Shown one piece after another: positions 1 to 8,524 of a stretch of 64,000 bases of DNA. The stretch lies in assembly GCA_963812775.1 (NCBI GenBank), contig CAWEWH010000005.1, positions 248,001 to 312,000 on the forward strand, given 5' to 3'. The translations under genes and the position numbers were made by a program. Under the pieces are notes generated by a model, which was not told the DNA's origin, ran no database searches, and worked only from the letters and a program-made list of their open reading frames with translations. The stretch is from CAWEWH01 sp963812775 (GTDB lineage Bacteria > Pseudomonadota > Alphaproteobacteria > Rhizobiales > Beijerinckiaceae). Position 1 is the stretch's first letter. Each line of letters starts with the position of its first letter.

Positions 1-27
1 AAGGATCGGCCGTGGGGAGGTTCAACA

Positions 28-1087
28 ATGCAAAATATGGCAACACGATTTGCGCGCCTCGCGGGCGCGGGGCTGATCGTCGCCGGCTTAGCCATGCAGC
101 CGCAGGCCGGGGCGGAGCCTGCCACGAAGGCCATGCCCAAGGTGGGCGCTAAGGACAAGCGATCTTACGAACGCGTCGCCCAGGTGGCGCGGATGAATGC
201 GTGGACCGTCGGGATTGCGGGCGGCTTGCTTGAAGGAGCCCCCATCCGCCTGGCGACCGAAATCGCGCGCGTCGTCGACGACGGCGACAATCTCCATGTC
301 CTGCCGATCGTCACGCGCGGCGCGACCGAGAACCTGAACTCGCTGCTCTATCTGAAGGGCGTCGACGCGGCGATCATCAATTCCGACGCGCTCGAGGAGT
401 ACAAGGCCCAGCTTCCGGAGATCCAGGACCGTATCCGCTATATCCTCAATCTCTTCCCGTCCGAGCTGCACGTCTTCGTCCGGCCCGAGATCCAAAGCCT
501 CCAGGACCTCGCCGGCAAGAAGGTGAACTTCAACACGCAGGGGACAGCGGCCGCCTATACCGGCCCGATGCTCTTCAGCCGGCTCGGCATCGACGTGGAC
601 AAGACCTTCATCCCCCACCAGATCGCGCTGGAGCAGATGAAGAAGGGTGAGATGACCGCCGTGGTGTTCATCACCTCGAAGCCGGTGGACGCTTTCGTGC
701 GAAGGGAGATTCGAGCCTGGCTTCAAGTTCCTGCCGGTGAACTACGAGAAGAGGTTCGAGGATTACTACCTTCCGGCTTCGCTCGAATCGGCCGAGTACC
801 CTGCCCTGATCAAGCCGGGTGAACGCATTTCGACGATCGCCGTGCCGACGGTTCTCATCGCCTTCAACTGGCCGACGGGAACGAACCGGTATCAGCGCGT
901 CGCCCGCTTGACGGAATATCTCTTCAACCGCATCGACAAGCTGCAGGGCGTCGGCTTCGACCCGAAGTGGAAGGTGGTCAATCTTGCGGCGACGGTTCCG
1001 GGCGTGGCGAAGCGCTTTGCGCCGGCACAGGAGTGGCTCGATCGTCAGGCGACGGGAGCGGTAAAGGAAGTCGAGGCCTCCCGATGA
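28..1087 (+). pseudogene. TAXI-family TRAP transporter solute-binding protein, frameshifted
   Basis: Periplasmic ligand-binding subunit of a TAXI-type TRAP uptake system. Residues 1-29 form a signal peptide ending near GAEP. The mature part carries TAXI hallmarks: WTVGIAGGLLEGAPIRLA, a GATENL segment, and a lobe with LAGKKVNFNTQGTAAAYTG. The frame starting at 28 breaks near 700; homology resumes in the next frame (GRFEPGFKFLPVNYEKRF) and runs to the TGA at 1085-1087, so one extra base near 697-703 explains the split. Its stop overlaps the next gene's start (ATGA). No TRAP membrane subunits follow, so they may lie left of the window or be missing. The ligand cannot be predicted. Sequencing error and a real frameshift are both possible. 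Confidence 0.75.
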
Positions 1088-1743
1088 GACACCCTCTTCT
1101 CCTGGCTTTGCTGCTGGGTGGGATCGGTCCGGCCGCCGCCCAGACCGGCACCGATTCCCAGAGGCAGCCAGAGACGTGTGCGCGCCTCGACGGCGGCCAA
1201 CGCCAGGAGTGCTCCGATAGGCTGTCGCGCCTCGGATCGCAGCTGCGGGCGCTCCAGGCGGTCGGCGACGACCGCTGGGTGATCAGCGAGACAACGTCGC
1301 CGATCGACTACAGCCCGATGGTCGCCGCCTCGATCCTGTCGCAAGCGGCATCGGGCGCGGGGCAGTTGAAGCTGTCGATCTATTGCCGGCGCGGGCGCAC
1401 CGACCTCGAAGTGACCAGCAACGGTCCCAATGTGGCCACGGCGGCGGGCGACAGCCTCATCGTCACGCACTCGATCAATCGCGATTCTCCAGTCGCGCAG
1501 CGATGGGACGTGCGCGGCCCGGTCGCGGCCTTCAAGGGTGACGTGGTGCGGTTCCTGCGCTCGTTGCCCGAGGACGGGGAGCTTGGCGTGCGCGTGTCCG
1601 ACGGCAAGTCGGTCGTGCATGAGGGTCGCTTCGCGCTTGGCGGCCTGAACCATGTTCGCGACAAGTTCGCGAGCGCATGCAAATGGCCCGCCGACGGCGC
1701 AGCGCCACCCGACCCTGCTGCCAGGAAGGGCAAGGCGCCGTAA
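1084..1743 (+). CDS. secreted protein with VasI-like C-terminal pattern
   Basis: 219-residue exported protein. An N-terminal signal peptide (MRHPLLLALLLGGIGPAAAQ) is followed by a cysteine-containing linker (CARLDGGQRQEC) and a domain beginning WVISETTSPIDYSPMV and ending KFASACKWP. The arrangement (Trp...SPIDxSP, an IYCRRGRTDLEV strand, a final AC-W) resembles VasI-type proteins known from some type VI secretion loci, but no other secretion genes are nearby, so only the fold similarity is claimed. The start at 1084 is supported by the ATGA overlap with the preceding TAXI gene, which implies translational coupling. Function unknown; it may accompany the transporter component. Confidence 0.5.
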   Translation: MRHPLLLALLLGGIGPAAAQTGTDSQRQPETCARLDGGQRQECSDRLSRLGSQLRALQAVGDDRWVISETTSPIDYSPMVAASILSQAASGAGQLKLSIYCRRGRTDLEVTSNGPNVATAAGDSLIVTHSINRDSPVAQRWDVRGPVAAFKGDVVRFLRSLPEDGELGVRVSDGKSVVHEGRFALGGLNHVRDKFASACKWPADGAAPPDPAARKGKAP

Positions 1744-1802
1744 GCCGCCGCGACGCGGCGTCCGACCCGGCAGCGTTGCCGCTTGCAACGCCGCCGCGTC
1801 CA

Positions 1803-2426
1803 CTACGCGCCGGCCAACAGGCGCGCGCGGATATCGGGGATATGCTCGCGGCCCCAGTAGAGTTCGCCGTCGACCACGAGGCTCGGCACTCCGAAAACAC
1901 CGGCCTCTTCGGCCGCCGCCTGCACGGCCTCGCGTTCCGCGCGGCCAGTCCCCGTCACGTACGCGTCAAAGCCGATGAGGCTGGCGCCCGCCTCCTGCAG
2001 CACGGCGGCGATCACGGCCTGGTCCTCGATGTTGAGCTCGCGGCGCCAGAACCGCTCGAAGACCCGGTCATGATAGGCGGTGAGCACGTCCTCGCCGTGA
2101 CGCTTGGCCCACAGCATGCCGGTGGCGGCGAGCGAGCTGTCCCAGATCTTGCGCGGCCCGCGGATGGTGATGCCGCGCTTGTTGGCCTCGCGCCGGCAGT
2201 CCATGTAGGAATAGCGCACCCGGCGCCATTGATGGGCGTTGCGCGCCGCCGCCACGAGCTTGCCGGCCGCGTCGAGCTCGGCGCTGCCGAGGAAGCTCGG
2301 GATGTCGAGCGTATAGGGCAGCCAATCGATCCTCACCGCGCCGTCGCGCGCGAGCTCGTAGATGAGGTCCTTGGCCAGATAGGCATACGGGCTCTTGTAG
2401 TCGCTGTAGGCCACGACCGTTCGCAT
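1803..2426 (-). CDS. DsbA/HCCA-isomerase-family thioredoxin-fold protein
   Basis: 207-residue protein of the 2-hydroxychromene-2-carboxylate isomerase / GST-kappa branch of the DsbA fold. The N-terminus reads AYSDYKSPYAYLAKD, with Ser-Pro at the active-site position where true DsbA has CxxC. The C-terminus has the cis-proline strand FGVPSLVVDGELYWGRE. The start at 2426 has a good Shine-Dalgarno (AAGGAG, 8 nt spacer). Characterised relatives isomerise aromatic-degradation intermediates with glutathione, which would suit the aromatic genes downstream, but the substrate here is not known. It is transcribed divergently from the PPDK-like gene across about 190 nt. Confidence 0.7.
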   Translation of the reverse strand: MRTVVAYSDYKSPYAYLAKDLIYELARDGAVRIDWLPYTLDIPSFLGSAELDAAGKLVAAARNAHQWRRVRYSYMDCRREANKRGITIRGPRKIWDSSLAATGMLWAKRHGEDVLTAYHDRVFERFWRRELNIEDQAVIAAVLQEAGASLIGFDAYVTGTGRAEREAVQAAAEEAGVFGVPSLVVDGELYWGREHIPDIRARLLAGA

Positions 2427-2613
2427 GCCATCCGCTCCTTTGCGCCAGAGGCCCAGGCCTATCATGAAGCTGGCAAGCTTTGGCAGACGCGCGGCGCGAA
2501 TCCCGTTGCGAGGCAGGGCCGGATGATGGATCGTGGCCCCGGCGGCCCCTGAGCCCCGTGCCGGCGACGGCGGTGCCGGAGCTCGGCCCGATCCAGTGTC
2601 GCTTGGGAGGCGC

Positions 2614-4881
2614 ATGGCGAGCACCAGGCCCAATACGCTGTCCGGCGCACCGGCGCGCCATGGATCCGGTGACGCCGCCGCTGGCGCCGATCTGCTCGTG
2701 TTCGACCTCGATCACGATCATGGTCGCGACCCGAGAGAGTTGCACCATCTGCTGGGCGGCAAGGGCGCCGGTCTTGCGGAGATGCACCGCAGCCTTCGGC
2801 TGCCTGTGCCGCCGGGCTTCGTTCTGGGCACGCCCCTCTGCGCCCGCGTTCTTGCAACGGGCTGGCCGCCGGAGCTCGATCGCGCCATCGCCATACGGCT
2901 CGCCGCCGTCGAGCAGGCGACGGGGCAGCGCTTTGGCGACCCAAAGCGCCCCCTGCTCGTGTCGGTGCGCTCGGGCGCGCCAGTCTCCATGCCGGGCATG
3001 ATGGACACCGTCCTGAACCTCGGCGTGAACCCCGACACCGTCGAGGGCCTGGCGGAGCTCACGGGAGACCGGCGCTTTGCCCTCGACACGTGGGCCACGT
3101 TCTGCCGCATGTATGCCGCGACGGTTCTCGATGTGCCGCGCGATGCGCTCGGGCCGCCGCCGCCGCGCGATGCCGGCATCGATACGCTGCGCACTGCCGT
3201 CGACAGCCTTCAGCGGCTGTGCCGGTCCCGTGGCACGCCCATTCCCGATGCGCCCAATCAGCAGCTTCGCCATGCCATCGAGGCCGTCTTCCGCTCCTGG
3301 CATTCGCGCCGGGCCGGCGTCTATCGTGAGCGCGAAGGGATCGCCGCAAGCCTGGGCACCGCCGTCGTCGTGCAGGCGATGGTGTTCGGCAACATGGGTA
3401 GAACCTCCGGCGCCGGCGTCGCGTTCAGCCGCGATCCCTCCACCGGCGTCAACAAGCCGTGCGGCGATTTCCTGCTCGATGCCCAAGGCGAGGACGTGGT
3501 CGCCGGCACCCATGCGACCGAAGGCCTTGCCGCCATGGCGGCCAACCTGCCGGTTGCGCATGCGGAGCTGCTCGACGTGTTACGGCGGCTCGAGGCGCAC
3601 TACCGCGACCTTTGCGATGTCGAGTTCACCGTTCAGAACGGCAGCCTCTATCTGCTGCAGGCGCGCGCCGGCAAGCGTTCGGCGGTCGCCGCCGCGCGCA
3701 TGGCCGTCGAGATGGCCGCCGACCCGCACATAAGGCTCTCCCGCGAGGAGGCGGTGCGGCGCGTAAGCCGGGATCAGATTCGCCAGCTGCAATCATTGGC
3801 GCGCGTCAAGCCGGGCGCGGTGCCGACGGCGTCCGGCGTGGCGGCATCGCCGGGCGTTGCCGTCGGCGTGGTCTGCACCGACCCCGACAAGGTCGGCGCA
3901 TTGGCGGGAGCGGGAGCGTCGGTGATCCTGGTGCGCCCGACCCTGTCGCCCGAGGATGCGCAAGGCATGATGGCCGCGGCCGGCATGGTCACGGCGAGCG
4001 GCGGCATGCTGTGCCACGCCGCCTTGGTGGCACGCAGTTGGGGCATCCCGGCAATCTGTGGCGTCGCAGGCATCGAACACAGGGGGCTCGCCGATGGCGA
4101 GCTGGTTACCATCGACGGCGAACGCGGCGCCATCTATCGCGGCGATCAGCACGAGCCCGGCCACGCCGAGCCGTCGGAATTGTGCGTGCTGCGCGAATGG
4201 GCGGCGGAACTCGGGATGGAGCTCGCGGCCGAGCCGTGCCCCACGCCGGAAGCCCCGCGCGAGGCCCGCGCGGTGAGCCGGCTCGAGCTTCTCAGAGCCC
4301 TGCAACTGCGCGGCTTCGCCGCCATCGAGCAACTCGCGGAGGCGCTCCTGACTTCAGTCGAGACGGTCGGGGCCGCACTTGCCGGCTTGGAGGAGGGCCT
4401 CGTCGACAGCGCGCCGCGCGGCTTGCATGTCACGGCCGCCGGGCGCCAATGGCTGACATCGGCGCTGGCAGAGGAAAGGCAACGCCTCGATCCGCGCGAG
4501 CTCGATGGCATCTATACCGCGTTCATGTCCCACGACGTCCTCCTCAAGGGCGCGGTGACGGATTGGCAAGTCAGGCTCGTCGACGGCAAGCGGGTGCCGA
4601 ACGATCACGACGCCGCCTATGACGCTGCCGTGCTGGCACGCATCGCCGCCCTGCACGACCAGGCGCGGCCGCTCTGCGTGCGGGCCGCCGAGGCCGTCCC
4701 GCGGCTCGAGCGCTATGGCGCGCGGCTCAGCCAGGCCGCCGGCAGGATCGCAGCGGGTGATGCCACGTTCATCGCGAGCCCACTGAAGGACAGCTATCAC
4801 ACGATCTGGTTCGAGCTCCATGAGGAGCTGATCGGCCTGTGCGGCCGCACGCGCTTGGCCGAGGAGCAGAGGCAGGCTTGA
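2614..4881 (+). CDS. PPDK-like protein: ATP-binding and phosphohistidine domains, no PEP barrel
   Basis: 755-residue protein matching the front half of pyruvate phosphate dikinase. It has the GGKGAGLAEM loop near residue 50, PVPPGFVLGT, LLVSVRSGAPVSMPGMMDT, and DVEFTVQNGSLYLLQARAGK closing the ATP-grasp part. The phosphohistidine swivel domain follows, TASGGMLCHAALVARSWG, with the expected phospho-acceptor at His468. The C-terminal (alpha/beta)8 PEP/pyruvate-binding domain of PPDK is absent. Instead residues from about 560 to 755 form an extra region with a winged-helix-like stretch (LRALQLRGFAAIEQLAEALL). This is therefore probably not a normal PPDK. The 47-nt gap to the next gene, which carries a second swivel domain, suggests one operon. 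ATG 2614 was chosen because GGGAGG precedes it and homology starts soon after; an upstream in-frame extension to 2533 is possible. Confidence 0.72.
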   Translation: MASTRPNTLSGAPARHGSGDAAAGADLLVFDLDHDHGRDPRELHHLLGGKGAGLAEMHRSLRLPVPPGFVLGTPLCARVLATGWPPELDRAIAIRLAAVEQATGQRFGDPKRPLLVSVRSGAPVSMPGMMDTVLNLGVNPDTVEGLAELTGDRRFALDTWATFCRMYAATVLDVPRDALGPPPPRDAGIDTLRTAVDSLQRLCRSRGTPIPDAPNQQLRHAIEAVFRSWHSRRAGVYREREGIAASLGTAVVVQAMVFGNMGRTSGAGVAFSRDPSTGVNKPCGDFLLDAQGEDVVAGTHATEGLAAMAANLPVAHAELLDVLRRLEAHYRDLCDVEFTVQNGSLYLLQARAGKRSAVAAARMAVEMAADPHIRLSREEAVRRVSRDQIRQLQSLARVKPGAVPTASGVAASPGVAVGVVCTDPDKVGALAGAGASVILVRPTLSPEDAQGMMAAAGMVTASGGMLCHAALVARSWGIPAICGVAGIEHRGLADGELVTIDGERGAIYRGDQHEPGHAEPSELCVLREWAAELGMELAAEPCPTPEAPREARAVSRLELLRALQLRGFAAIEQLAEALLTSVETVGAALAGLEEGLVDSAPRGLHVTAAGRQWLTSALAEERQRLDPRELDGIYTAFMSHDVLLKGAVTDWQVRLVDGKRVPNDHDAAYDAAVLARIAALHDQARPLCVRAAEAVPRLERYGARLSQAAGRIAAGDATFIASPLKDSYHTIWFELHEELIGLCGRTRLAEEQRQA

Positions 4882-4928
4882 CGAAAAGCCGGCACAGACC
4901 GGCGGTCGACGAAAGCAAAGGGGGCGCC

Positions 4929-6653
4929 ATGTCCGGAACGCATTGGATGGTCGAGGGAAGGGTTGACCCGCGCTGGCCGATCAACACGCGCGGCAATATC
5001 GGCGAAGTGTTTCCCGAAGTCCTGTCGCCGCTCACCTGCACGTTGGGAGTGCCTGCGGCCGAGGCCGGCTGGCGGGATGCCTACAGGATGATGGGCATCC
5101 TGAAGAAAGGTGACTTCGCCAGCGACGATCCCGTCATCATCGGCCTCTACGGCGGCTACGCTTACCTCAATCTGTCCTACATCCGTATGGTCGGCGTGCG
5201 CGCCCCGGGCTCTTCGGCGGACGCCATTGACGCGACGTTTTTCGGCGAGGGTAACCCGCCGCCTTACGTGCCGCGCAAGGGCGACAAGAGCATCTTGTCG
5301 TCGATCCGCATCCTGTTGACGGTGCTGAAGGCGCTCAACACCAAGGCGGAGCCACCGATCGTTACCGAAACCTATCGGCTCGCGGCTGATTGGGAGGCCC
5401 GGCAGCCGTCGCTCGATGCCGACGACCAGGCGCTCATCGATTATATCGATGCCTATCCGGCGCTGTTTCGGCAGGTTTTCCGCAATCACATCTACACAAC
5501 GTCGATCGCCGGCGTTGCCATAGGCATCCTCACCGACAACGCCAAGGCGGCGGGCGAGCCGGGCCTCGCGACGCATCTCATCGGCGCGGTCGGCGACGTG
5601 CTGTCGGCATCCTACGCCCAGGAGCTCTATGAATTGGCCAAGCTGGTGCGAAGCACGCCGGCTGTTCGCGCCGCTTTCGAGCAGGGACTCGACGGCCTTG
5701 GACCGCGCCTTCGCGCCTTGCCGGCCGCCGCAGCCTTCAACGCGGCGTTCGATCGTTTCGTCGCCACGCATGGCCATCGCGGTCCAAACGATTGGGAATT
5801 GTCCTCACGCACGTGGGAGCACAATCCAGAATTGCTGCTGGTCGCCGTCGATCGCATGCGGCTCGCCGAGCGCGATCTGTCGCCGGCGGCCCGGCTGTCC
5901 GACATGGCGGCGAAGCGTGAGGCCGCCATCGCCAGGGTGCTGCCGCACGTGAAGCTCCTGGACAAGGGCAATTTCAACAAAGCCATCAAGGTGGCGCCGT
6001 TCTGGCAGCGGGCACGCGAGGCGACGCGCGATCGCGCCGTCCGTTCCGGCCTGCCGGTGAAGCGGGTGTTCCGTGAGCTGGTGCGCCGCGCCGCGGCACG
6101 CGGCGGCGTCAACGAGACCACCAAGGTGGCAATGCTGCTCCCGGGCGACGAGTTCAACCAGTATGTCCGCGATCCCAAGAGCCTGGTCAGCGTCGTCGAG
6201 GAGCGCTGGCGGCTGCGCGAGCGCTTCGCCGCGGCGACCCCGCCCTTCTTCATCACCTCGCAGGCCGAGGTACCCAGCATCGAGGAGCTGGAGGCGGCGC
6301 AAGGCGCCAAGTCCGGCAAGGCAAGGCCGGGCGAGGTGTTGAAGGGTGATGCCGGCTCCTCTGGCGTGGCGCGCGGCCGCGCCCGCGTTGTGATGGACCC
6401 GAGCGACGCCCGCGGGCTAATGCCGGGTGAGATCCTGGTGGCGCCCTTCACCGACCCGGCCTGGACGCCGCTGTTCCTCCCAGCCGCCGCCGTGGTCGTG
6501 GGCGTCGGTGCGCTCTTGAGCCATGCCGTCATCGTCTCGCGTGAGCTCGGCATTCCCTGCGTCGTCGCCGTGGCGGGCGCGACCGAGAGGATCACCGACG
6601 GCATGATGCTGGCGGTGGACGGCACCGCCGGCACCGTGACGGTGGAGGGCTAA
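4929..6653 (+). CDS. PEP-utilising enzyme-like protein: helical domain plus C-terminal phosphohistidine swivel
   Basis: 574-residue protein. Residues 1 to about 470 form a mostly helical region opening with WMVEGRVDPRWPINTRGNIG and including a THGHRGPNDWELSSRTW segment. The last ~100 residues are a PEP-utilising mobile domain: GDAGSSGVARGRARVV, then GALLSHAVIVSRELGIPC with the phospho-acceptor His532. This order (substrate-binding helices, then swivel) is known from rifampin phosphotransferases, PEP-synthase-like proteins and the alpha subunit of phenylphosphate synthase. It lacks its own ATP-grasp domain, which the gene just upstream has. I infer a two-protein phosphotransfer system; the acceptor is unknown. 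Start at 4929 follows an AAAGGGGG Shine-Dalgarno-like run. Confidence 0.7.
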   Translation: MSGTHWMVEGRVDPRWPINTRGNIGEVFPEVLSPLTCTLGVPAAEAGWRDAYRMMGILKKGDFASDDPVIIGLYGGYAYLNLSYIRMVGVRAPGSSADAIDATFFGEGNPPPYVPRKGDKSILSSIRILLTVLKALNTKAEPPIVTETYRLAADWEARQPSLDADDQALIDYIDAYPALFRQVFRNHIYTTSIAGVAIGILTDNAKAAGEPGLATHLIGAVGDVLSASYAQELYELAKLVRSTPAVRAAFEQGLDGLGPRLRALPAAAAFNAAFDRFVATHGHRGPNDWELSSRTWEHNPELLLVAVDRMRLAERDLSPAARLSDMAAKREAAIARVLPHVKLLDKGNFNKAIKVAPFWQRAREATRDRAVRSGLPVKRVFRELVRRAAARGGVNETTKVAMLLPGDEFNQYVRDPKSLVSVVEERWRLRERFAAATPPFFITSQAEVPSIEELEAAQGAKSGKARPGEVLKGDAGSSGVARGRARVVMDPSDARGLMPGEILVAPFTDPAWTPLFLPAAAVVVGVGALLSHAVIVSRELGIPCVVAVAGATERITDGMMLAVDGTAGTVTVEG

Positions 6654-6675
6654 GGGGGCGCCTGCAGCCGTTGCC

Positions 6676-7050
6676 CTACCGGAAGGTCGTGATCGTGGCG
6701 GTGCTGCCGTCCTCGTTCACGAAGCGAAATGTTCGTGCCGAGACGGGCACGACCGTCTGGCAGCGGGTGGGCACGGGATCGAGCGAGATCGTCCGGCAGA
6801 ACCGGTCGCCCTTGATTTCCCACGTGCCTGAGATTGGCATGGACATGCCCATCACCTTCGCGTCCGACGTGAGCTTGCCGTCGCGATGGTAGGTGATCGT
6901 TCCGGAATACTGATTGTCTCCCCTCACCCAGCTTGCCGAATGTCCGCTTACCAGCTTGCGGATCTGCGGACCTGTGAGATTCGCCTGCGCCTCCGCCCCG
7001 GGGGACCACATCAGCATCGGGGCAATGGCCGTCAGCATCGTGCGCCGCAT
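6676..7050 (-). CDS. small secreted hypothetical protein
   Basis: 124-residue exported protein with signal peptide MRRTMLTAIAPMLMWSPGAEA, probably cleaved after AEA. The mature part (LTGPQIRKLVSGHSASW, YSGTITYHRDGKLTS, GTWEIKGDRFCRTI) resembles small beta-rich periplasmic proteins with a Trp/Tyr-rich GTW core that are common in rhizobia. No enzymatic motif is visible. It stands alone between convergently placed neighbours. Confidence 0.6.
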   Translation of the reverse strand: MRRTMLTAIAPMLMWSPGAEAQANLTGPQIRKLVSGHSASWVRGDNQYSGTITYHRDGKLTSDAKVMGMSMPISGTWEIKGDRFCRTISLDPVPTRCQTVVPVSARTFRFVNEDGSTATITTFR

Positions 7051-7172
7051 GTCGTGAGCCTCCGTTGCCGTGAGCATATCACATTTGCGCCGCAGGCCTT
7101 GCGGAGCTGTGCAACTGCATCGACCGCCGGCACGATCGCGCGACCGCCAGGTCGCGCGCCGCCGATTTCATC

Positions 7173-8033
7173 CTACATGCTTCGGAAGTGCTCGAGCATC
7201 CGTTCGACGTCAGGCTCTCGCCCGGTGAACAGGCGGAACGCCGCGGCGGCCTGAAAGACGGCCATGCCGCCGCCCGACATGCTCCGGCAGCCGCGGGCGC
7301 GTGCTTCGCGCAGCAACGCGGTTTCCAACGGGAAGTACACGATGTCCGCGACCCACATGGCCGGGCGAAGAAGGTCCGCCGCAACCGGCATGCCGGGATA
7401 GCGTGCCATCCCCAGCGGCGTCGCGTTCACGACGCCGTCGGCTCGTTGCATCGCTTGCGACACATCGGACGCAGCGACGGCGCGGGGTCCAAATCGGCCG
7501 CGCATGGCTTCGGCCAAATCGTGGGCTCTCGTCGCGTCGGTATCGATGATGCAGAGCTCGCTCACACCGAGACTTAGGAGCGCGTACGCCACGGCGGCGC
7601 CGGCGCCACCGGCTCCGAACTGGACGACGCGCTCCCGGCGCACGTCCGGCAGCTCCCGTTTGAAGCTCTCCTCGAACCCCGACCGGTCGGTGTTGTGCCC
7701 GACGCGGCGGCCATCCTTCAGGACAACCGTGTTCACGGCGCCAAGGACGGCAGCCTCCGCCGACAGCTCGTCGAGATAGGCCAGGACGATCTGCTTGCAC
7801 GGATACGTGATGTTCAATCCCGCGAAGCCGAAGCGTTGCGCCGCGGTCAGGATTTCAGGCACGGCGGCACCGTCGATGCCGAGCACTTCGAGATCGATCA
7901 GCCGGTACATATAGTGCAGGCCCTGCTCGGCTCCTTCGCGCTCATGCAGGCGCGGCGTGCGCGAGGCCTGAATGCCGGAGCCCACGAGCCCAGCGAGGAC
8001 GGAAGGGCGTGCCGATACGTCCTCGCGGGCCAT
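7173..8033 (-). CDS. aroE: shikimate/quinate dehydrogenase
   Basis: 286-residue NAD(P)-dependent shikimate dehydrogenase-family enzyme. Seen in order: substrate loop GIQASRTPRLHEREG, NITYPCKQ with the catalytic Lys, GHNTDRSG with the catalytic Asp, nucleotide loop QFGAGGAGAAVAYAL, NATPLGM, and C-terminal GGGMAVFQ. The SRTPxxHExEG opening resembles catabolic quinate/shikimate dehydrogenases more than biosynthetic AroE. It is the last gene of a minus-strand operon dctPQM-aroQ-aroE, 6 nt after aroQ, so it probably oxidises imported quinate or shikimate to 3-dehydroquinate or 3-dehydroshikimate. No frameshift. Confidence 0.85.
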   Translation of the reverse strand: MAREDVSARPSVLAGLVGSGIQASRTPRLHEREGAEQGLHYMYRLIDLEVLGIDGAAVPEILTAAQRFGFAGLNITYPCKQIVLAYLDELSAEAAVLGAVNTVVLKDGRRVGHNTDRSGFEESFKRELPDVRRERVVQFGAGGAGAAVAYALLSLGVSELCIIDTDATRAHDLAEAMRGRFGPRAVAASDVSQAMQRADGVVNATPLGMARYPGMPVAADLLRPAMWVADIVYFPLETALLREARARGCRSMSGGGMAVFQAAAAFRLFTGREPDVERMLEHFRSM

Positions 8034-8039
8034 CCTAGA

Positions 8040-8498
8040 TCATGCGCTCTTGGGCGCGCCAGCCGCTGCATCGACAAGCGCCCACGCCGCCTTGACGGCC
8101 GTCGGATAGCCGTTGGTGCCGAGCCCGGCAATGACGGCGGTCACGACAGGCGACATGTAGGACTTGTGATAGATCGGCTCGCGCTTGTGGATGTTCGAGA
8201 TGTGCAGCTCGATGATCGGTCCGGGAAACATCTTCAAGGCGTCCATGATGGCCATCGACGTGAACGTGAATGCCGCGGGATTGATGATGATCGCGCTGCC
8301 CTCGTCGATGGCCTCGTGAATCCAGTCGACCAGTTCATATTCGCGGTTCGTTTGCTTGAACACGATCGGCCGGCCATCGCTCGCCTCCCGGCACATGGCT
8401 TCGATCTGCGCGATGGTGGTGGAGCCGTAGATGTGCGGCTCGCGTGTGCCGAGGCGATTGAGATTGGGGCCGTTGAGAACGTAGATCGGCTTCGCCAT
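8040..8498 (-). CDS. aroQ: type II 3-dehydroquinate dehydratase
   Basis: 152-residue type II dehydroquinase. The signature NGPNLNRLGTREPHIYG supplies the catalytic Arg and Tyr; INPAAF and ELHISNIHKRE supply the Asn and the general-acid His. It converts 3-dehydroquinate to 3-dehydroshikimate. Two otherwise conserved spots differ: the usual THTS reads TFTS and the usual EGEL reads EYEL, which may reflect a catabolic variant or a shifted substrate. Co-transcribed with the TRAP genes upstream and aroE downstream. Start at 8498; the alternative longer frame upstream belongs to the shadow of dctM. Confidence 0.85.
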   Translation of the reverse strand: MAKPIYVLNGPNLNRLGTREPHIYGSTTIAQIEAMCREASDGRPIVFKQTNREYELVDWIHEAIDEGSAIIINPAAFTFTSMAIMDALKMFPGPIIELHISNIHKREPIYHKSYMSPVVTAVIAGLGTNGYPTAVKAAWALVDAAAGAPKSA

Positions 8499-8524
8499 TC
8501 TGGTCTCCCTTCCCAGACCGCGGA

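Noticed and set aside
2068..3561. Long minus-strand open frame (about 497 codons) opposite the DsbA-like and PPDK-like genes
   Set aside because: It is an antisense shadow in high-GC DNA. The plus-strand protein has clear PPDK motifs, and the antisense product is Arg/His/Gly-rich with no recognisable domain.
5627..6634. Minus-strand frame of 335 codons inside the second PEP-utilising gene
   Set aside because: Antisense shadow; composition (Ser/Arg/Thr-rich) is typical of the complement of GC-rich coding DNA, and the sense protein is well supported.
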